From contig OY804590.1 in NCBI GenBank assembly GCA_963680875.1, positions 18,288,886-18,352,885 on the forward strand: a stretch of DNA of 64,000 nt, in the 5' to 3' direction. The DNA comes from Bathymodiolus brooksi (lineage: Eukaryota > Mollusca > Bivalvia > Mytilida > Modiolidae). The notes beneath the pieces were generated by a model. The model saw only the letters and a list, made by a program, of their open reading frames with translations, had not been told where the DNA came from and made no database searches. The stretch's first letter is position 1. Every line of letters starts with the position of its first letter. The position numbers were made by a program, and so were the translations under genes. Of the stretch, positions 54,856 through 64,000 are shown one piece after another.

Positions 54856-55655
54856 TATGTCGGTTGTCCTAATATTGAGCACAGATAGGTCAATGTAGAA
54901 CACCATTAGGTAAGGTGTCAATTTATGTCCCTTCCCAACCCAACCCAACCCAACTCCAGTTTCCAAGACCTTTTAGTGTGTATTAATCTGCCCCCCCTTC
55001 TTCCAATCCAAGTTTCTAAGACTCTTTGTTAAAGTTGTGTTAAAGCCCCCTCCCCACTTGTCTGTTCTTGGTTAAAGTTGTGTTTAAGCATCTGATCATG
55101 GTGTCCCAGTGTCTAAGGTCTTCTACTCTATTTGTAAATAGGTCTATGTATATATGTATAGTGTAAATATATTTTGTATATAGTGTGTGTAAATATGTAA
55201 ATATGTTTTTAATCATTAATATTATGTATTTAGTATGTGATATTGTTACATTTCTGTAAGCATCATTAAGATATTGCAAACCTTCATTTGGAAAAGTGAA
55301 TGACGTCAAAGTTTAAAATATTTTTTTTAATAAGAGCTATTATTCCTAGACTTTTGGTTAGTTCTAAGTGTAAAAAATGATTTTTCTTTCTTCGTGTTCA
55401 TTAGATTCCACATCCCATCTCATGAAAGTACTGATTTTCCGAGAATCTTTATAGATAATTAATACCCATACTGCCCCAGTATGAAATAGCTCAAAACAGA
55501 TCGGTGTCAGTGTGAAGCCGATCAATAACATCTTCTTAAGATCTGGACAGCAGAACTCGTACCCAAAAAATCAGCATTTTGAATTAGAATTAGATTTATC
55601 ATAGAATTATATATGTTCATTTATGTACTTCAATATAAATAAATTTTGATAATTA
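54856..55655. other. no gene recognised
   Basis: Contains ttaaagttgtgtt(a/t)a words three times (54666, 55029, 55074) and a TGTATA-rich tract (55135-55215). Confidence 0.4.
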
Positions 55656-55659
55656 AATA

Positions 55660-55838
55660 AGGTTTATGAGTGAATGTTGCATGCTAGAAACAGGGGTATG
55701 CAAGGATGAATGATAGATAAAAACTTTTTCCCAGTTAGGTTTCACATCTAACATAGGTAGCATGCAAGAAATGGGTGTATGAATGAATTGAATGATAGAT
55801 AAATAACTTTTTCCCAGTTAGGTTTCACATTTAATAAA
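55660..55838. repeat. ~88-bp direct duplication
   Basis: gcatgc[t/a]agaaa..gggtatg, gaatgatagataaa.aacttt and ttcccagttaggtttcacat occur twice in succession. Confidence 0.85.
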
Positions 55839-55839
55839 G

Positions 55840-56880
55840 ACACAATAGTGCCAAAAATACAATACTTTTTTATACCGTCAGTAATTAAATGGATTAAGGA
55901 TTTTGAAGTACTAATGGAATGGATCTCAAATGTGTTAGTTCTTGAGAGACTAGTTCTAATTGAAAATGCATGATCAAGGAGAATAAAAAGGATGAAAGAC
56001 TTAAAACGGCACAAACCATGGTAATAAAGTATATGTAGGAGTTCTTTTTTTTTGTCAACTGAACAGTATGTGTTGTTTGATATTTTTCAGTATATCTATC
56101 AAGGACATGTTTGGTATCATTGTGGTTTACATATCCTTAGAGTTTGCTGTTTATATACAATGATAAACAACTCACACCTCAACATGCATGTGAGACGACC
56201 TCTTCCCTAAATTTGAAACTTGTGTGCTGTAAATTTCAACTATATAAATGTATGTATGGTTTAAAATGTTATCAGTTATATCATGTACTACCTGTATGCA
56301 GGCTATTTCCCATCAAAAATGTGTACTCTAGCATTTTTTCCCCAACTACAACATGATCTCCTGTAAAGATACATGTATGGCAAGTGTTGGTTTGTGATGT
56401 TATAGTAAGATGCAAAAACAGAGATGCTTTTATAAAAAAAAAAACCAAAAAAATACCCCAAAAAAAAAAAAAAAATTGCATGGAGAAAAAAAAAAAAAAA
56501 AAATTGCATGTATTAATCAGCTTTTGTTTTTCAGGTATACTAATCTATTTTTGTTTTTTCAGAAGTAAGAGTGGCCTACAGCAATACTTTTGGCAAATTG
56601 TAAAATTAATATTTTTGTTTGTTTTGGATCTTTTGTAAATTTAATATAATTTTGAAAAAAATCTCATTTCTGGTGACTTTTTTTTTGCTAAAGTAATAGT
56701 TTTTTCATGAAGATTTGGTATTAATGGCAATTCTAAAATAATTTAACAATTTAGTATTTATAAAAAAAAAAAAGGGTTTTAAGATGCACCCATGTAGACA
56801 CCACAGTCAATTGAAGATGGCATCAAAGCCGCTGAAAGTACAGTCAATACTTTTGGTAGGTTTTAAATTTAAGGGGTTTT
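55840..56880. other. no gene recognised
   Basis: Two A-runs each followed by ttgcatg (56459-56483, 56487-56510) form a short direct repeat. Possible acceptor-like ttttttcag at 56555-56563 leads only to a short frame. Confidence 0.4.
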
Positions 56881-56890
56881 AATAGGGACA

Positions 56891-57490
56891 AGAAGAGTTT
56901 GAAGATACCAAAGTGGTAATCAGAATCCGTATGTCGAAGGAAAGACAATACAATGGACAAACAAAACAAAAAAAAACAATGATCTACAAAACACTGCACA
57001 GAAAACTAACGATCAAGCACCATAAACCCTACGAAGACTGGGGTTGAGCTCAGATGCTCTGTAAGGGCAAGAAGAGTTTGAAGATACCAAGAGGGTTATC
57101 AGAATTCGTAAATCGTCGAAGGACAGACAATACAATCGACAAAAAAAAACCAATAGCAATGATCTACAAAACACTACACAGAAAACTAACGATAAAGCAC
57201 CATGAACCCCACAAAAAACGGGTTGAGCTCAGATGCTCTGTAAAGGTAAGAAGAGTTTGAAGATACCAAAGGGGTAATCAGAATCTGTAAATCAAAGGAC
57301 AGACAATACAATGGGGAAAAAAAACCCAAAAACAATGATCTACAAAACACTACATAGAAAACTAACGATCAAGCACCATGAACCCCACAAAAACTGGGGT
57401 TGAGCTCAGATGCTCTGGAAGGGTAAGAAGAGTTTGAAGATACCAAAGAGGTTATCAGAAAATTTAAATCGAAGGACAGACGATACATTC
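56891..57490. repeat. ~180-bp tandem array, 3.3 copies, of the RT-element terminal repeat
   Basis: Units begin agaagagtttgaagatacca at 56891, 57070, 57249 and 57427, and contain gatctacaaaacactacaca, gaaaactaacgatcaagcac and gttgagctcagatgctct. Homologous to 32629-32850 beside the RT remnant. Confidence 0.85.
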
Positions 57491-57539
57491 ATTTAATTTC
57501 CTTAAAAACTGCTTGTAAGATTTACTGTCAAAATTTTAA

Positions 57540-60500
57540 TAAAATTGTAAATATAATCCCCTAAAAAAAAGGGGGATTGAATAAGAAACGTCGCATTTCT
57601 ATGCTTGAGGTTAAATTTTTTTTTTCTTTGGTAGAAGTGGTGCGTTTCTTTGTAATTTATGATCTTGCTAGAATCAAAACAGGCTCTGTAAAGGATGGGA
57701 TGACAGAATTGTACAAAAATGACAAGCAAAAAACATGCATACAATTAAATAAGATTAAAGAAAACCAAAATGTAAGCAGAACCTGTTATTTTAAAATTTT
57801 GGAGGGAATTTAATAAACAAAAAGTAAAATTCTAGCCAGACCATCAAACAGCTATTTTTTGTACTTTTGTATTAGTTATGTCATGTCAGTCTACTTGGTT
57901 TAAAACTCTTTAAAGTTTTATACTTTCCAAAATTCCAAGTCTTATCTTTCTTTTCTAATTTAATTTATGTGTTTTTACATTTACATAAAAAAATATTGTC
58001 AAAAATTACTGAGTTTCTAAAAAATTTAATTGTATTTGGTAAACATTTTTTTAGTTTTAAACCAAGTAAGTAATGAATCCTTTATTTTTTGTTGCTGTGA
58101 TAAAATGTGTATAAAAAGGATAACATCCTTCATTCCTCCTGTGTAGTTACGAATTATCAAGAGTTATTGCCCTTCAAATTTTGTTTATTAAATTATATAA
58201 ATATGAATTTCGTACTATTACAGGAACATGGAAGCAAGGTTCATCATATTTTGTGGTAAAACCTATAAAATATGGATTGGTCCTGACTTTTTAGCCCTCT
58301 AATAGTCCAATTATTCCAATAATTATCATAGGTGCAGAACACTTTCTAATTGTTGTCATAGTATTTACATGCATTCAAACAGTGGAGATTCTGATGTTTT
58401 ATCTTTAACATCGAATTTATTGGAATCATTTTCAAAAATATTTCCTAATTTATTTTTAATTATTTTCAAAATAATTTCATTTTAAAAATTTCAGTAAACT
58501 TTAATCTTGATTTTTTTTTTTTTAATATTTTAAAAATAAATTATAAGCTGATACATTTTAGAGAGATAAGTAATAATTGTTTGTCAAATTTATTTATTGT
58601 CTTGCTGATTTTGTTGTAAACCTCAGCTAACCAGGCACTGCATAACCCCCATCCAACAAAGCATTACATTTCCCTATTTAACCATGCATTGCATCCCCCC
58701 TGCACTTTAATAGTCGGCTTTCAATAAATATTTATATTTTGAAGCCACCTATTAACATGAACAAAATGAGCAAGCTGATTGGCATAATAATTTAAATATA
58801 TTGTTTTAATCTTTCAAAATGTATCACTTTAGTCCAACTTTGAACACATAAAAATAGAAGTCCTACTTTTGGTGATTTTTAGTTAAATGATTTAATAATT
58901 CTCTAAATTTCCCAAATTAAGATAAGTGCAATTATATGCATTAATTCATTACTAATGTAAATATTTTCTTTCTTTTAAAAAAAATTATTTTCTGGGGTTT
59001 TTTTGTAATCTATTTTGGTATTTTTTAGTTTCGTTGTTTTATTTTTTTATCTTGTAATATTGTATAGTTTTATAATTATGTATATTAATTATGCTATGCG
59101 AGATATAAAGACTTCAAAATTTTTATAAAATTGTAAATATAATCCCCTAAAAAAAAGGGGGGCTGAATAAGAAACGTCACATTTCTATGCTTAAGGTTAA
59201 ATTATATTTCTTTTCTTCATTTTTTTCGGTAGAAGTGGTGCGTTTCTTTGTAACTTATGGTCTTGCTAGAAACAAAACAGGTTCTGTAAAGGATGGGATA
59301 ACAGAATTGTACCAAAAAAAAAAAAATATCACACACAAAATGGATAATAGAAAAAAAAATGTAAGCAGAACCTGTTCTTTTAAATTTTGGAGGGCATTTT
59401 AATAAACAAAAGTAAAATTCTAGCCAGACCACCAATCAGTTATTTTTGTATATGTGAGATATAAAGACTACAAAATTTTAATAGAATTGTAAATATAATC
59501 CTCTAAAAAAAAAAAGGGGGATTGAATAAGAAACGTCACATTTCTATGCTTAAAAGTTAATTTTTTTATTTTTTTTGGTAGAAATGGTGCGTTTCTTTGT
59601 AATTTATGATCTTGCTAGAAACAAAACAGGCTCTGTAAAGGATGGGATAACATAATTGTACAAAACTGACAGCAACAAAAAACACACATACAATTAAATA
59701 AAATTAAAGAAAACCAAAATGTAAGCAGAACCTGTTATTTTAAAATTTTGGAGGGAATTTAATAAACCAAAAGTAAAATTCTAGCCAGACCATCAATCAG
59801 CTATTTTTGTACTTTTGTATTAGTTATGTCATGTCAGTCTACTTGGTTTAAAACTCTTTAAAGTTTTATACTTTCCAAAATTCCAAGTCTTGTCTTTCTT
59901 TTCTAATTTAATTTACGTGTTTTACATTTACATAAAAAAATATTGTCAAAAATTACAGTTTCTAAAAAATTTAATTGTATTTGGTAAACATTTTTTTAGT
60001 TTTAAACCAAGTAAGTAATGAATCCTTTATTTTTTTGTTGCTGTGATAAAATGTGTATTAAAAAGGATAACATCCTTCATTCCTCCTGTGTAGTTACGAA
60101 TTATCAAGAGTTATTGCCCTTTAAATTTTGTTTATTAAATTGTATAAATATGAATTTCGTACTATTAAAGGAACATGGAAGCAAGGTTCATCATATTTTG
60201 TGGTAAAACCTATAAAATATGGATTGGTCCTGACTTTTAGTCCTCTAATAGTCCAATTATTCCAATAATTATCATAGGTGCAGAACACTTTCTAATTGTC
60301 ATCGTACTTGCATACATTCAAACAGTGGAGATTCTGATGTTTTATCTTTAACATTTATTTATTGGAATCATTTTCAAAAATATTTCCTAATTTATTTTTA
60401 ATTATTTTCAAAATAATTCCATTTTAAAAATATCAGTAAACTTTAATCTTGATTTGTTTTTTTTATATTTTCAAAATAAATTATAAGCTGATAATTTAAA

Positions 60501-62400
60501 TATATTGTTTTAATCTTTCAAAATGTATCACTTTGAACACTTAAAAAATAGAAGTCCTACTTTTGGTGATTTTTAGTTAAATGATTTAATAATTCTCTAA
60601 ATTTCCAAAATTAAGATAAGTGCAATTATATGCATTAATTCATTACTAATGTAAATATTTTCTTTCTTTTAAAAAAAATTATTTTCTGGGTTTTTTTGTA
60701 ATCTATTTTGGTATTTTTTAGTTTCGTTGTTTTATTTTTTTATCTTGTAATATTGTATAGTTTTATAATTATGTATATTAATTATGCTATGCGAGATATA
60801 AAGACTTCAAAATTTTTATAAAATTGTAAATATAATCCCCTAAAAAAAAGGGGGGTTGAATAAGAAACGTCACATTTCTATGCTTAAGGTTAAATTATAT
60901 TTCTTTTCTTCATTTTTTTTGGTAGAAGTGGTGCGTTTCTTTGTAACTTATGGTCTTGCTAGAAACAAAACAGGTTCTGTAAAGGATGGGATAACAAAAT
61001 TGTACCCAAAAAAAAAAAAAATATCACACACAAAATGGATAATAGAAAAAAAAAAAAATGTAAGCAGAACCTGTTCTTTTAAATTTTGGAGGGCATTTTA
61101 ATAAACAAAAGTAAAATTCTAGCCAGACCACCAATCAGTTATTTTTGTATATGTGAGATATAAAGACTACAAAATTTTAATAGAATTGTAAATATAATCC
61201 TCTAAAAAAAAAGGGGGATTGAATAAGAAACGTCACATTTCTATGCTTAAAGTTAATTTTTTTATTTTTTTTGGTAGAAATGGTGCATTTCTTTGTAATT
61301 TATGATCTTGCTAGAAACAAAACAGGCTCTGTAAAGGATGGGATAACATAATTGTACAAAACTGACAACAACAAAAAACACACGTACAATTAAATAAAAT
61401 TAAAGAAAACCAAAATGTAAGCAGAACCTGTTATTTTAAAATTTTGGAGGGAATTTAATAAACAAAAAGTAAAATTCTAGCCAGACCATCAATCAGCTAT
61501 TTTTGTACTTTTGTATTAGTTATGTCATGTCAGTCTACTTGGTTTAAAACTCTTTAAAGTTTTATACTTTCCAAAATTCCAAGTCTTGTCTTTCTTTTCT
61601 AATTTAATTTATGTGTTTTTACATTTACATAAAAAAATATTGTCAAAAATTACTGAGTTTCTAAAAAATTTAATTGTATTTGGTAAACATTTTTTTAGTT
61701 TAAACCAAGTAAGTAATGAATCCTTTATTTTTTGTTGCTGTGATAAAATGTGTATTAAAAAGGATAACATCCTTCAATCCTTCTGTGTAGTTACGAATTA
61801 TCAAGAGTTATTGCCCTTTAAATTTTGTTTATTAAATTGTATAAATATGAATTTCGTACTATTAAAGGAACATGGAAGCAAGGTTCATCATATTTTGTGG
61901 TAAAACCTATAAAATATGGATTGGTCCTGACTTTTTTAGTCCTCTAATAGTCCAATTATTCCAATAATTATCATAGGTGCAGAACACTTTCTAATTGTCA
62001 TAGTACTTACATGCATTCAAACAGTGGAGATTCTGATGTTTTATCTTTAACATTTAATTTATTGGAATCATTTTCAAAAAGATTTCCTAATTTATTTTTA
62101 ATTATTTTCAAAATAATTCCATTTTAAAACAAAATAATTATATTTTCAAAATAAATTATAAGCTGATAATTTAAATATATTGTTTTAATCTTTCAAAATG
62201 TATCACTTTGAACACTTAAAAAATAGAAGTCCTACTTTTGGTGATTTTTAGTTTCATGATTTAATAATTCTCTGAATTTCCAAAATTACGATAAGTGCAA
62301 TTATATGCATTAATTCATATTACTAATGTAAATATTTTCTTTCTTTTAAATTTTTTTTTTTTGTAATCTATTTTGGTATTTTTTATTGTTTCGTTGTTTT
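57540..62400. repeat. 1.7-1.9 kb tandem array of long and short modules (L-S-L-S-L)
   Basis: Module start aattgtaaatataatcc[c/t] ctaaaaaaaa...ggggattgaataagaaacgt at about 57543, 59132, 59484, 60824 and 61187. Long modules (L1 57543-59110, L2 59484-60800, L3 61187-62400) alternate with short ones (S1 59132-59470, S2 60824-61170). L1 carries ~230 bp (58560-58790) that L2 and L3 lack. All share gtagaagtggtgcgtttctt and tctgtaaaggatgggat. Short open frames recur (VEVVRFFV.YGLARNKTGSVK) but I recognise no protein. Confidence 0.9.
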
Positions 62401-62990
62401 ATTTTTTTAATCGGAGATCTGCCATGACAACAAGACCATGATAAGTAGTATACAACAATACAAGAAATTGGGAATGCCAATGATCATTATACAAATTCTG
62501 ACATGACAAAAATATTGTATATATAAATATTGTATAATTTGTAAAAGTATTCTATATGAAGAAGAACAAAAAATTTAATTTAAACTTTTGTGGATGGATT
62601 TATGGTGTTTAACACCACTTTCAACAATATATCGGTTATATCATGGCAGTTCATTTAGTAATAGTTGTATATAATTAGAGGTACCGGTAGTTATAATATA
62701 GTCAGTCATTGAATGGATATACAATTTTAAACCAAAGCTTTTTCCAGTGGATGCCATTTCCATTGGTTTTAATGCTGGGTTTAAAAGTATATCGAGGTCT
62801 ATATGTAATTTATTGCCGATTTGTCATTGTTTGCATATATATATATCTAAATATTTATGTTGTATTAAATCGACAGCTGAGAAAAAAGTTCAGACATGCA
62901 TCGAGCTGGTCGTTAAACTTTAATTTTTGTTGTGTTTTTTCATATATTGATAAGGGTGTGCTTGAATGAAGATGAGACCTTTAAGGGTTA
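62400..62990. other. flank of the tandem array, SINE fragment inside
   Basis: 62590-62655 is a family A SINE 3' part (tttatggtgtttaacaccac tttcaacaatatatcggtta). The rest is AT-rich and unassigned. Confidence 0.55.
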
Positions 62991-63470
62991 TGCGAGGTAT
63001 TATCATCATTTGATGTCCATCCCTCCCTGTCGTCCGTAAACTTTTACATTTTAATCTCTTCCCTGAAACCACAGGAACAATTATATTAAAACGTGATAGG
63101 AGTGTCCATTTGATAGTTCTCATAAAAGTTTTTAGTTCACTAGGGCCAAAGGTTCAAATGAGTTTTTCCCATCACTTTGTGTCTGTTGTCCATTAAATTT
63201 TCACATTTTGATCTTCTCAAGAACCACCGGGTCAAATTGAACCAAACTTTGATGTGATACTCTTTGAATGCCCCTCTTCCAAAATTGTGTCCACTGACCT
63301 TCCCTAATATTAAAGATGGTTTCTCATTGGTTGAAAAATTGGAAATCTTTGAAAATCTTCTTCAGAACCACTGAATGGATTGAAACCAGATTTAGTCAAA
63401 ATGCAGGAACTGCTCATCCTCCTAGAGCAGACAAGAGCTCCCTAAAATCAGATCATTGTTTTTACCCAGT
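62990..63470. repeat. fragments of agctcacc-type repeats
   Basis: gtcgtccgtaaacttttaca...ctgaaaccacaggaac and gttcactagggccaaagg...cttctcaagaaccac, with caaaattgtgtccactgacc, match the internal units of 48437-49253. Confidence 0.65.
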
Positions 63471-63559
63471 TTGATATACAAATTACAATCGGTTGTCTTG
63501 TAATTCAAATTTATTTTAATTGAATTTGTCAAGAAATACTAGCAAGATTTTATACAAAG

Positions 63560-63900
63560 TTTGGGGGGGTATATAGGAATCACCCTGTCCGTCCGTCCAT
63601 GTACCTTGTAAGCGCAACTCCTCCTAAACGGCTAATTGGATTTTTATGAAACTTTACACATTTGTAGTACACTACCTGCAGATGTGCATGAAGGAATATG
63701 GTTGCTGTCCAAAATTTCAAAGGGGAGATGATTCAACATACTTTCACGAAAAGGGGAGGGTGTACCTTGTAAGTGCAACTCCTACTAAACTGCTTATTGA
63801 ATTTTCATGAAACTTTACATAGTTGTAGTATACTACCTGCAGATGTGCATGAAGGAATATGGTTGCTGTCCAAAATTTAAAAGGGGAGATAATTCAACTT
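63560..63900. repeat. ~165-bp direct duplication of a dispersed repeat
   Basis: taccttgtaagcgcaactcc ... cactacctgcagatgtgcat gaaggaatatggttgctgtc occurs at 63602 and again at 63762, after gtccgtccgtcc. Confidence 0.85.
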
Positions 63901-64000
63901 GTCACTCACAGTTCTAGTTTTTCTTCAGAATCTTGTTATCTTGAAAACTTAAAAACTTATGCTGTTTTCTATACAAGGCCTAGTATACCACTGCCTACAA

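Overview
This is a 64 kb piece of an AT-rich, intron-rich animal genome. Tandem repeats, tRNA-derived SINEs, MITE-like DNA elements and retroelement fragments fill most of it. The SINE families, the reverse transcriptase family and the 'agctcacctggcc'-type repeats resemble what I know from bivalve molluscs. A bivalve is therefore my best guess, but no single diagnostic sequence proves it.

The main gene lies on the minus strand from 31085 to the left edge. It encodes NOP2/NSUN1, the nucleolar rRNA cytosine-5 methyltransferase. I place 14 coding exons (31085 down to 1692). Their splice sites and codon phases fit end to end and give about 568 residues, from the start codon to just past motif VI. 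The last C-terminal exon or exons lie beyond base 1. Only 1.7 kb of the 29.4 kb gene is coding.

Its introns hold a 31-bp minisatellite (1-1190), many SINE copies, several DNA elements whose target-site duplications can be read directly, a 76-bp repeat with a dimeric higher-order pattern (12.8-13.7 kb), a 48-bp minisatellite (16.4-17.1 kb), and a 33-bp minisatellite split by a 5.1 kb insertion (17.8-22.9 kb). Two copies of one 1.5 kb hAT-like element sit in opposite orientation in introns 1 and 4, on either side of exons 2-4.

From 31.1 to 38 kb the window holds a decayed reverse-transcriptase element (32.6-34.1 kb, minus) and a 2.3 kb element with CGAAA-rich terminal inverted repeats (35.5-37.8 kb). 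Just after the latter is a promoter-like stretch (two inverted CCAAT boxes and a TATA box) and a short first coding exon (38037-38098, plus). That exon joins in phase to a GC-richer terminal exon at 53870-54410. Together they predict a 200-residue protein with a basic N-terminus and three VPVVQTPVF repeats; I do not recognise it.

The intron of this putative gene contains a 5'-truncated LINE (39.2-40.5 kb), a 1.6 kb TIR element (42.1-43.7 kb), and a tandem segmental duplication (46.4-50.2 and 50.2-52.8 kb). The two duplicate units carry different nested insertions, so each serves as the other's empty site. From 54.4 kb to the end there is only repetitive DNA: a 180-bp array (56.9-57.5 kb), a 1.7-1.9 kb tandem array (57.5-62.4 kb) and further dispersed repeats.
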